DNA of 64,000 nucleotides from Balneola sp. (lineage in GTDB: Bacteria > Bacteroidota > Rhodothermia > Balneolales > Balneolaceae). The notes below the pieces were generated by a model. The model worked only from the letters and a program-made list of their open reading frames with translations. It ran no database searches and was not told where the DNA came from. Positions 50,882-59,861 of the stretch are shown here, piece after piece (the stretch's first letter is position 1; every line of letters starts with the position of its first letter). The stretch spans positions 186,001-250,000 of the forward strand of contig NZMW01000001.1 in NCBI GenBank assembly GCA_002694685.1, read 5' to 3'. A program made the position numbers and the translations under genes.

Positions 50882-53569
50882 TTATCCTTCAAAATCTTTG
50901 AGTTGCTCGCGTAGTTTCGCAAGACTGTCTTCGGTATCGGATTTCTTTTTCTTCTCAAGCTCAACTACGTTTTCAGGGGCATTGTTTACAAATCCCTTAT
51001 TGGCGAGCTTTTTCTCTATTCCATTTAAAAATCCTTCGAGGCGATCAATTTCTTTCTGGATGCGCTCTCGCTCTTTACCAAAATCTACTAAACCTTCCAG
51101 GGGCACAAAAATTTCATTTCCACCAACAATAGAGGAGGAGTATACTTTAGGCTTCTCGATTTCAGTAGAAACGGTTAAAGACTTTAAATTCTCAAGTTTT
51201 TCAAGTATAGAGCGGTTTTTGAGGATGGCATCGGCAGTTGATTGCTCTTTGGTATTGATTAAAACTTCGAGCTCTTCTTTTGGTGATACATTTACCTCAG
51301 AACGGATATTTCTAAGCGAAGAAACGATCTGCTGCATTGAAGCAAACAGAGCTATATCGTCTTCATTCGACTTCGCTTCATCAACTTTAGGCCACTCAGA
51401 AACTAAAAGAGCCTCATCGGTACTTCTTTCCTTAATGTGCTGGTAAATCTCTTCACTGATAAATGGCATAAAAGGGTGGAGGAGCTTCATCAGCTGTTCG
51501 AAGAACCCAAGAGCTGTATTGAGTTTAGCTACGGGGATATTCTCTCCATAAACCTCAGGCTTGGCTAACTCAATGTACCAGTCACAGAAATCATCCCAGA
51601 TCAGTGAATACACTTTTTTAAGGGCATCATTCAGCTTGTAGTTATCGAAGTCTTTATTTACACCAACGATGGTTTCCTGAATACGGGCGGCCATCCAGCG
51701 ATCAGAAAGATCATCTTCATTGATCTCAGTGGTTGGATTATATTCTACACCTTCTTCCATATTCATGGTGAGAAAGCGGAAGGCATTCCAGATTTTATTA
51801 CAGAAGTTTCGGCCTTGTTCACAAAGCTTCTCATCAAATGGGAGGTCGTTTCCGGCTGGAGTGGCAAAAAGCATTCCCATACGGATTCCATCAGCACCAT
51901 ACTGACCAATGAGTTCAATAGGATCGGGTGAATTACCCAAACTTTTACTCATCTTACGGCCTTTCTTATCACGGACAATACCGGTGTAATACACATTATC
52001 AAACGGCTTCTTGTCCATGTATTCGTAACCGGCAATAATCATACGGGCAACCCAGAAAAACATGATTTCCGGTGCGGTGACTAAGTCTTTGGTAGGGTAG
52101 TAATACTCTAATTCCTTATTGGCTTTTCCTGTTTTTATGTATTCAGGATCAAACACAGAAATCGGCCATAGCCATGATGAAAACCAGGTATCTAACACAT
52201 CTTCATCTTGTTTAAGTTCAGAAGCGGTTAAATCGGCATTACCGGATTTTTCCTGAGCTTTTTTAACTGCTTCTGCCTCAGATTTAGCTACAACAAAATC
52301 ATCATCGCCTTCCCCATAATAATAAGCAGGAATTCGGTGGCCCCACCAAAGCTGACGGGAAATACACCAGTCGCGCACATTCTCCATCCAGTGACGGTAG
52401 GTGTTTTTGAATTTAGCGGGTTGAAATTCAACCGTGTCATCCATTACGTTTTCAAGGGCAGGCTGAGAGAGTTCCTTCATAGAAACCCACCATTGCAATG
52501 AAAGTCGAGGCTCAATCACAGCATCCGTACGCTCAGAAAAACCTACTTTATTTTTATAATCTTCAATTTCTACCAGTTGATCAATTTCATCCAGATCTTT
52601 GGCAATCTGCTTACGCACATCAAAGCGATCCATGCCTATGTAAAGCTCGCCTTCTTCGCTTACAGTACCATCTTCATTCATCATGTTGATGGTTTCGAGA
52701 TTGTGCTTCTCGCCAAGATTGTAATCATTTTCGTCGTGAGCAGGTGTCACTTTCAAGCAACCTGTTCCGAATTCGACATCCACATAATCATCCAGAATAA
52801 TCGGTACTTCGCGATTTACTAATGGGACAATCACTTTTTTGCCATGGAGGTGGGTGTAGCGCTCGTCATGCGGGTTGATACAAACGGCAGTATCTCCGAG
52901 AATAGTCTCAGGCCTAGTTGTAGCGATAGTTACAAAGTCATCTTCGCCCACAATCTTATACTTCACATGATAAAGCTTGGAATCTACTTCCTTGTGAATT
53001 ACTTCTTCATCACTCAAAGCCGTTTTAGCGACCGGATCCCAGTTAATCATTCGGGCTCCACGATAAATCTTGCCTTTCTCAAAAAGGTCAACAAACACAT
53101 CAAGCACACTTTCTGAGTACTCTTCATCCATGGTAAAGGAAGTACGATCCCAATCACAACTGGCTCCAAGTTTTTTGAGCTGCTCCAGAATAATTCCCCC
53201 ATGTTCATGCGTCCATTCCCAGGCATGCTCCATGAATTCATCACGACTCAGATCGCTTTTCTTGATATTCTTTTCGCGAAGTCTGCGCACGACTTTCGCT
53301 TCCGTTGCAATAGACGCGTGATCTGTTCCAGGAACCCAGCAGGCATTGTAGCCCTGCATACGCGCACGACGTATCAACACATCCTGGATGGTATTGTTGA
53401 GCATGTGTCCCATATGAAGGACACCTGTTACGTTAGGAGGAGGGATGACAACAGTGAAAGACTCTCGGTCATCAGGAGTGGAGTGGAAGTACTCGTTTTC
53501 CATCCAGTAAGCGTACCATTTGTCCTCAATTTTAGAGGCGTCGTATTGTGCGGGGATTTCTTTACTCAA
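50882..53569 (-). CDS. valS: Valyl-tRNA synthetase
   Basis: The protein has 895 residues. The class I signature HIGH is HMGH in PPPNVTGVLHMGHMLNNT, and KMSKS occurs in GRKMSKSLGNSPDP. The editing (CP1) domain has TTRPETILGDTAV. The anticodon-binding helical domain and a C-terminal coiled-coil (EKERIQKEIDRLEGFLN, VELEKKKKSD) complete the chain. The start codon is TTG, since the N-terminal SKEIPAQYDASKIEDKWY is normal for ValRS and no ATG precedes it in frame. It charges tRNA-Val; misactivated threonine is cleared by the editing site. A REP-like cluster lies just upstream. Confidence 0.98.
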   Translation of the reverse strand: MSKEIPAQYDASKIEDKWYAYWMENEYFHSTPDDRESFTVVIPPPNVTGVLHMGHMLNNTIQDVLIRRARMQGYNACWVPGTDHASIATEAKVVRRLREKNIKKSDLSRDEFMEHAWEWTHEHGGIILEQLKKLGASCDWDRTSFTMDEEYSESVLDVFVDLFEKGKIYRGARMINWDPVAKTALSDEEVIHKEVDSKLYHVKYKIVGEDDFVTIATTRPETILGDTAVCINPHDERYTHLHGKKVIVPLVNREVPIILDDYVDVEFGTGCLKVTPAHDENDYNLGEKHNLETINMMNEDGTVSEEGELYIGMDRFDVRKQIAKDLDEIDQLVEIEDYKNKVGFSERTDAVIEPRLSLQWWVSMKELSQPALENVMDDTVEFQPAKFKNTYRHWMENVRDWCISRQLWWGHRIPAYYYGEGDDDFVVAKSEAEAVKKAQEKSGNADLTASELKQDEDVLDTWFSSWLWPISVFDPEYIKTGKANKELEYYYPTKDLVTAPEIMFFWVARMIIAGYEYMDKKPFDNVYYTGIVRDKKGRKMSKSLGNSPDPIELIGQYGADGIRMGMLFATPAGNDLPFDEKLCEQGRNFCNKIWNAFRFLTMNMEEGVEYNPTTEINEDDLSDRWMAARIQETIVGVNKDFDNYKLNDALKKVYSLIWDDFCDWYIELAKPEVYGENIPVAKLNTALGFFEQLMKLLHPFMPFISEEIYQHIKERSTDEALLVSEWPKVDEAKSNEDDIALFASMQQIVSSLRNIRSEVNVSPKEELEVLINTKEQSTADAILKNRSILEKLENLKSLTVSTEIEKPKVYSSSIVGGNEIFVPLEGLVDFGKERERIQKEIDRLEGFLNGIEKKLANKGFVNNAPENVVELEKKKKSDTEDSLAKLREQLKDFEG

Positions 53570-53593
53570 AACTTCAGACTTGTTTAAACAATT

Positions 53594-53726
53594 TGGTTCC
53601 GACGCAGAGCGTTCGGAACCAGTTTATTAGTATTAAGATTGAATTATTGATTTAGTACTCGCTCCTGATACTCTGTTGGAACGAAAAGTAATCTAACTCT
53701 CGCTACATACGCTCTGCGTTGTAGCG
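53594..53726. repeat. Cluster of three REP-like palindromes
   Basis: Three hairpins fill the gap between valS and rsmB. H1 (53594-53621) is TGGTTCCGACGC/GCGTTCGGAACCA with one bulged base. H2 (53657-53684) is the weaker CTCGCTCCTGATACTCTGTTGGAACGA. H3 (53701-53726) is CGCTACATACGC/GCGTTGTAGCG with one bulge. The cores ACGCAGAGCGT (H1) and ACGCTCTGCGT (H3) are reverse complements, so H1 is inverted relative to H2/H3. That is the layout of REP/BIME elements spread by single-strand transposases, an inference here since no such gene is in the window. Confidence 0.65.
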
Positions 53727-53742
53727 GACAAATATGATTTAT

Positions 53743-55062
53743 CTATTTAACTCTTTTCAGAAGAACACCAAAGTGCCCATCACAACCATGCTTATGAGGA
53801 AGTGTTTGGTAGGATAGTTTATCCTCAGCTAACACTTCTTCTGGTAGATAATCATCTAGTGGCTCAAGCTCAAAATTGTCATATTTATCCAGGAACTTGG
53901 TGATTTGGTCCATGTTTTCTTCCGGCTCCAGTGAGCAGGTGCTGTAAACCAATCGACCGCCACGCTTCACCATGTTGCCAGCCTCTTCCAGGAGTTGTTC
54001 CTGAAGTTCTACAGCGTTCTTCAGACCTTCTTCGTCTCTTCTCCAGCGTAAGTCAGCTCGTTTACTGAGTACTCCTGTTCCGGTACAAGGCGCATCCAGA
54101 AGAACGGCATCAGCTAAACCAAGAGAAACTTCAAGCACATCACCACGGCGGATCTTAATATTCTCTGCACCATAATTAAGGGCGCTTTCTGCAAGTTTCT
54201 CTAATCGCTCAGAGGAAATATCAACAGAAAGGATTTCACCTTCACCTTGCATGAGGTCAGACATCATGATCGACTTAGTACCGGGTGCGGCACAAAGATC
54301 AAAAACTTTTTCTCCCGGCTGGGGATCAAGAATAGTAGGGGCAAAACCGGCTGCTATATCCTGAACCAGACAAATTCCTTTAGATAATAATCCTTTTGAG
54401 ATAAACGGCTGTACAGAATCTACCTGATAGTAATAAGGAAGCCAGTCGCTTGGCTTAACTTCAACGTCCATTTTTTCCATGCGGAGCTCAAAATTCTCAG
54501 GCTTGGTTCGGATGGTATTAACACGCACATAATAATGGGGGCGGGAGTTATTCGCTTGCATCAACTGGAATGCTTCCCGCTCACCAAAACGTTTTCTCCA
54601 TCGCTCAACCATCCATTCCGGATGAGAGAAAGTAGTAGCTACTAATTTGTTTCGATCCTTAAAAGCAGGCTTCGGTAGGTTCTTGCCATCTCTTTGCATA
54701 TTACGCATGATGGCATTAACAAGGTCTCCGGTTCTTGAACCTAACTTCATCTTTGCAATCTCAACAGCTTCGTTGATCGCTGCATAGTCAGGCGTGCTAT
54801 CCATAAATAGCATATCATAGATAGCCAGTCGAAGGATATTTTTTAGTCCCGGCTTCATTTCATCAACAGCAACGCTCGAGAATTCATCAATCAGGAAATC
54901 CAGATAGCTTCGCTTGCGCAAAATATTCTGAACGTATTCTCTGACCTGAGCACGTTCTCTGGTTTCCAGTTCATTAGCTGGTTCAAAATCCAGATTTTGA
55001 TTCACATCAAATTCAATGAGAATGTCTACACTTACCGAGCGTTCTGATAATTCAGTTTCCAA
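53743..55062 (-). CDS. rsmB: 16S rRNA (cytosine-5-)-methyltransferase RsmB/Sun
   Basis: The protein has 439 residues. An N-terminal NusB-like domain (about 30-150, AINEAVEIAKMKLGSRTGDLVNAIMRNM) is followed by an RNA m5C methyltransferase core: DLCAAPGTKSIMMSDLM (SAM loop), LLDAPCTGTGVLSKRADLRW (catalytic-type cysteine of PCT) and YSTCSLEPEENMDQI (second cysteine). Both Cys residues needed for the family are present. It methylates C967-type positions of 16S rRNA in E. coli. The start is TTG at 55062; no in-frame ATG precedes the NusB domain. It lies between the REP cluster and the DUF4139 gene, on the minus strand. Confidence 0.95.
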   Translation of the reverse strand: METELSERSVSVDILIEFDVNQNLDFEPANELETRERAQVREYVQNILRKRSYLDFLIDEFSSVAVDEMKPGLKNILRLAIYDMLFMDSTPDYAAINEAVEIAKMKLGSRTGDLVNAIMRNMQRDGKNLPKPAFKDRNKLVATTFSHPEWMVERWRKRFGEREAFQLMQANNSRPHYYVRVNTIRTKPENFELRMEKMDVEVKPSDWLPYYYQVDSVQPFISKGLLSKGICLVQDIAAGFAPTILDPQPGEKVFDLCAAPGTKSIMMSDLMQGEGEILSVDISSERLEKLAESALNYGAENIKIRRGDVLEVSLGLADAVLLDAPCTGTGVLSKRADLRWRRDEEGLKNAVELQEQLLEEAGNMVKRGGRLVYSTCSLEPEENMDQITKFLDKYDNFELEPLDDYLPEEVLAEDKLSYQTLPHKHGCDGHFGVLLKRVK

Positions 55063-55147
55063 AGGAGTCGAGTTTTATAATTGTGATTACCTGCTACAAA
55101 AAAAGGTGATTGTTGTCACCTTAAAGTCTTGGACAATGCAATAAAAG

Positions 55148-55171
55148 GAGCCGCGTTTTAAAGCGCGGCTC
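55148..55171 (-). terminator. Intrinsic terminator after the DUF4139 gene
   Basis: Read on the minus strand, GAGCCGCG and CGCGGCTC pair over 8 bp (more with A/T pairs in the loop), followed by CTTTTATT. It lies about 65 bases past the DUF4139 stop and before rsmB. Confidence 0.85.
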
Positions 55172-55237
55172 AATAGCCTGTAAAGATAAAATTTTAACAG
55201 GGGAGTTGCTAATAGAAGTATGTGCTAAATAAGATTT

Positions 55238-56818
55238 TTATAGAGATAATTCTCTTCCTTTTGGATATCGGAGTCTATAGCTGAATTTTATACTTTTTGA
55301 TTGACCAGGATCGAGCTGTACAAACCAAGTAATGATACCTGTTTCATCGTTTATGTCGCCTTTGGATAGGTTTATCTTTTCAACCACGATATCTTCATTG
55401 TTTGAAATCGGAATCAGATCTTTAACGTTTATACTGATTTCCGTGTCTTTATTATTTCTAAGATTGATTTCCCAGGTATAATTTTCTTCCACTTTATTTC
55501 CGAAGAAAGTATTTTCGCTGTACTCACGGAGTTTCTTTCTTTTAACATTAATTCCCTGATCTACGCCCAGTGAAACTTGCAGGCTGTCTTCAAAAGAGTC
55601 TGTTGATATGGAAGTAGACCCGACATATGCATTGTCGAAATAAATTGAAGCCTGACCCGGAATAAGATCAAATTCATTCCAGTCATTTATGCTAGCCGTT
55701 AAATACGCTTTTTCTGAAAACCTGGGGATTGTGGCATAGATATATTTAGCGGGTAATTCTTCTTTACGGAATTCCACTGTGTATTCTTTTCCGTTTGAAG
55801 GGACCGAATAAGGCGTCTCAATGGTATAACTGAAAGTGGTTTGATTTTGATTGAACCGTGTAACAGGATTTAGCGCCATTTCGGCTTCCAAGTTAACGCC
55901 ATCCGAATAACTGGGCATAGCCATTTCTTCATATGCCACTTGTTTTGTCTGAATAACTTGGTTCTCTCTGAAGCCTATAAAGTGTGGATTAATCTCAGGC
56001 AATGTAGAGTTTAGAGACGGGTTACCGGAGCTAACGGTTAAAGAAACATTCTCCCAGTCTACTCCTGTATTTTGATAGATTCCGGCTTTGTAGTTCAAAC
56101 TAAGAGGGGCGTTTATATCGGTCCCTCTAATATCGTAAGAAGGTTTCCAGCCTGCATTTCTTACCAAGTAAGTAAGTTGAAATGTCAATGCTTGATCTGT
56201 ATCAGACTGTACTTCTGCTATGACTTCGGCAAACCGGTTCTGCTGTCCACGACTTTGCTCTTGAATCTGAGCCTGTATCTTATTGAGCTCTCTTTGCTTC
56301 TCCTGAATGTTTTTTTGCAGAGTGATTTTCTCCTTTTCCAGTTTTGATGCTCGTTCTCGATAAAGGTCGAGCAGTTGCGAGAGTTCTGCCGCTGAAAGAT
56401 GATTGTTGTTTATGATGTTGTTGCTGTTGCCTAATAACCCGGTTTCCCGTTCAATGACAGCTAGTTCTGCTTGAGAAAATTTAACCTCTTGCTGAACAGT
56501 TTCCAGTTGCTGCTTTAATTTTGAAACAACCGGGTTGTTGTTTGGTTGGTTGAAGTAATCAAACTTTTGGTTCAGGGATAAAATGGTAAATGAGCCGTCG
56601 GCTTGTAACTGAATGCTTCTGTAATTGAGAGTAGGAGATAGGTTCTTAAATACGATAATATTTCTGCCAGCTTTTAACTCAATTTCTTGTTGATGCTCAA
56701 TTTGAGCCTGTTGCCGGAATACAATTACTTTGTCAATCTCAGCTTCAATGGATAAGGTGTCAGAAAAAGTGGGAATTATACTTAATGCTGATAAAAAGAT
56801 AATTAGAAAGGCATTCAT
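55238..56818 (-). CDS. DUF4139-domain (MuiA-like) exported protein
   Basis: The protein has 526 residues. A short signal peptide (about 1-19, ending PTFSD) is followed by DUF4140-like strands (IEAEIDKVIVFRQQAQIEHQ), a long coiled-coil (about 95-195, KLEKEKITLQKNIQEKQREL), and the DUF4139 beta-rich region (LTYLVRNAGWKPSYDIRG, YKAGIYQNTGVDWENVSLTVSSGNP). The stretch YTVEFRKEELPAKYIYATIP and the C-terminal FSYRLRYPKGREL are typical. The family was first named after a mucoidy inhibitor; the biochemical function is unknown. It is periplasmic or surface-attached. It diverges from atpD across 256 bases, which show no gene. Confidence 0.85.
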   Translation of the reverse strand: MNAFLIIFLSALSIIPTFSDTLSIEAEIDKVIVFRQQAQIEHQQEIELKAGRNIIVFKNLSPTLNYRSIQLQADGSFTILSLNQKFDYFNQPNNNPVVSKLKQQLETVQQEVKFSQAELAVIERETGLLGNSNNIINNNHLSAAELSQLLDLYRERASKLEKEKITLQKNIQEKQRELNKIQAQIQEQSRGQQNRFAEVIAEVQSDTDQALTFQLTYLVRNAGWKPSYDIRGTDINAPLSLNYKAGIYQNTGVDWENVSLTVSSGNPSLNSTLPEINPHFIGFRENQVIQTKQVAYEEMAMPSYSDGVNLEAEMALNPVTRFNQNQTTFSYTIETPYSVPSNGKEYTVEFRKEELPAKYIYATIPRFSEKAYLTASINDWNEFDLIPGQASIYFDNAYVGSTSISTDSFEDSLQVSLGVDQGINVKRKKLREYSENTFFGNKVEENYTWEINLRNNKDTEISINVKDLIPISNNEDIVVEKINLSKGDINDETGIITWFVQLDPGQSKSIKFSYRLRYPKGRELSL

Positions 56819-57071
56819 AATAACAGGTATTAGTTAAAGGATGCATCAACATCTTCATACCTCAGCACAAATAAACCCGCATTATGATGTTACCTATTAA
56901 AGAGAGGAATGCTGATTTATTGGTATTTGGAAAGTGCTTCTTTGTTCAGAATAAATCATAAGAATTTTGATTGCCTCTCTTTATGTATCTGCCTATCTTA
57001 ACCAGCCTTTGCAGAAGTGCATTATTTGATCTTTCAAATATCAAAGAAAAACTAATAAAATCGCGATTTAG

Positions 57072-58574
<1,503 letters not shown>

Positions 58575-58592
58575 ATCTGACAAAATCTAATT

Positions 58593-58850
58593 ATGAGCAC
58601 ATTCAATGCACAAATACTTACACCCAACGGCTCTCTTTTTGAGGGAGAAGTAAGCGGTGTAAAACTTCCCGGCTCGCAAGGCAGTTTTGAAGTTAAAGCA
58701 AATCACGCACCCATAGTTTCAACCTTAGAAAAAGGTATTGTACTAGTACGCAAAGATGATGGAGACGCTAATTTTTCAATCTCAGGTGGATTTGTTGAAG
58801 TCAATAACAACAAACTAACCTTGCTTGCGGAATCAGTAGAAGAAGCCTGA
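58593..58850 (+). CDS. atpC: F1 ATP synthase epsilon subunit, short form
   Basis: The protein has 85 residues and only the N-terminal beta-sandwich (FNAQILTPNGSLFEGEV, LPGSQGSFEVKANHAPIVS, FSISGGFVEVNNNKLTLLAE). The C-terminal helical hairpin of about 45-50 residues found in E. coli epsilon is absent; the frame ends with TAG-free TGA directly after the sandwich. Without that hairpin the classic self-inhibition by epsilon cannot occur. It lies 18 bases after atpD and is followed by an intrinsic terminator. Confidence 0.95.
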   Translation: MSTFNAQILTPNGSLFEGEVSGVKLPGSQGSFEVKANHAPIVSTLEKGIVLVRKDDGDANFSISGGFVEVNNNKLTLLAESVEEA

Positions 58851-58878
58851 TTTTGTAATAATTACTTTTTTGTGTTTG

Positions 58879-58906
58879 AAAGCCGGTGGGAACATCGGCT
58901 TTTTTA
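58879..58906 (+). terminator. Intrinsic terminator after atpDC
   Basis: AAAGCCGGTG (58879-58888), GGAA loop, CATCGGCTTT (58893-58902) with one G/T wobble, then TTTT. It is a strong rho-independent terminator 29 bases past atpC. Confidence 0.92.
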
Positions 58907-58953
58907 TTTGGGTGATTGTACTATATTGATAGTATTAAATCTAATTTCATGCC

Positions 58954-59859
58954 ATGAAAACATTAGTACTCGTAGTAAGCATTTTAATTCCGTTCACAAT
59001 TGTTGCCCAACAACAAACGGATACAACATTCGCAGTGGATATTGACTCACCAAAGTATTCGATAGGTGAAGGGCCGGTGATCTGTTTTGATTCAGCTCAT
59101 AATAATTTTCATACACTAAATGGAGGATTTGCTCCAACAGCTTTTATCCTAAAGAAAGATGGATACCGAACTATTGATTTTTCAGAGTATGCAGATACAA
59201 TGGAAAAGCTGGATGGGTGTGAAATTTATCTCACAGTAAATCCTCTTCATGAGAGCAATTTGGGGAACTGGCAATTACCGAATCCTCCGGTGTATTCTCT
59301 TGCCGAAGTTGAAACCATAAAGCAATGGGTGGAAGAGGGAGGAAGTCTGTTTATGATCGCAGACCATATGCCATTCCCGGGAGCGGCCTCAAATCTTGCA
59401 GAGACTTTTGGTTTTGAGTTTAGTAATGGATTTGCTCAGTTAAATAAAAATGGAAATACACCGGATATTTTCAGTATTGACAATCGAAGGCTTATTTCAA
59501 GCCCTGTAACTAAAGGAATAACTTCAGTGACCTCTTTTACGGGATCAGCATTTAAATATCCCTCAGAAGCAACACCAGTGATGCTTTTTATGGAAGGGGA
59601 TCGAAGTCTTGAGCCTGAGATTGCCTGGCAGTTTAGCGATACCACCCAAACCGTGGATTTAGCTGGTTACGCACAAGGAGCCATAATGGAACATGGAGAA
59701 GGTAAGATAGCTGTATTTGGTGAAGCAGCTATGTTTACGGCTCAAACCATTTCAAATGAACAAGGGGAGTTTAGGTTTGGGCTTAACAATCGAAATGTTG
59801 CACCGCAAAACCTTCAGTTTTTGCTAAATATTGTTCATTGGCTGGATGAAGCCCAGTAA
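58954..59859 (+). CDS. Exported GATase-like-fold protein (DUF4350/ThuA-like)
   Basis: The protein has 301 residues. A signal peptide (1-18, ending TIVAQ) precedes a flavodoxin/GATase-like core: GPVICFDSAHNNFHT, TIKQWVEEGGSLFMIADHMPFPGAA, and a closing strand GKIAVFGEAAMFTAQ. The 'W...GGsLl.iaDH.p.p' pattern resembles the glutamine-amidotransferase-like domains of DUF4350 or ThuA proteins, from memory. The nucleophile Cys of true amidotransferases is not where expected, so it is probably a binding or structural version. It sits alone after the atpDC terminator and converges on the PBP gene with 2 bases between stops. Confidence 0.6.
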   Translation: MKTLVLVVSILIPFTIVAQQQTDTTFAVDIDSPKYSIGEGPVICFDSAHNNFHTLNGGFAPTAFILKKDGYRTIDFSEYADTMEKLDGCEIYLTVNPLHESNLGNWQLPNPPVYSLAEVETIKQWVEEGGSLFMIADHMPFPGAASNLAETFGFEFSNGFAQLNKNGNTPDIFSIDNRRLISSPVTKGITSVTSFTGSAFKYPSEATPVMLFMEGDRSLEPEIAWQFSDTTQTVDLAGYAQGAIMEHGEGKIAVFGEAAMFTAQTISNEQGEFRFGLNNRNVAPQNLQFLLNIVHWLDEAQ

Positions 59860-59861
59860 AA

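Noticed and set aside
53570-53742. CRISPR array in the repeat-rich gap
   Set aside because: The three palindromes differ in sequence and spacing and one is inverted; there are no regular identical repeats or spacers, and no cas genes.
57029-57049. TTTGAT...ATCAAA palindrome before atpD as an operator
   Set aside because: The arms are only six A/T-rich bases, easily due to chance, and no matching second site was found.
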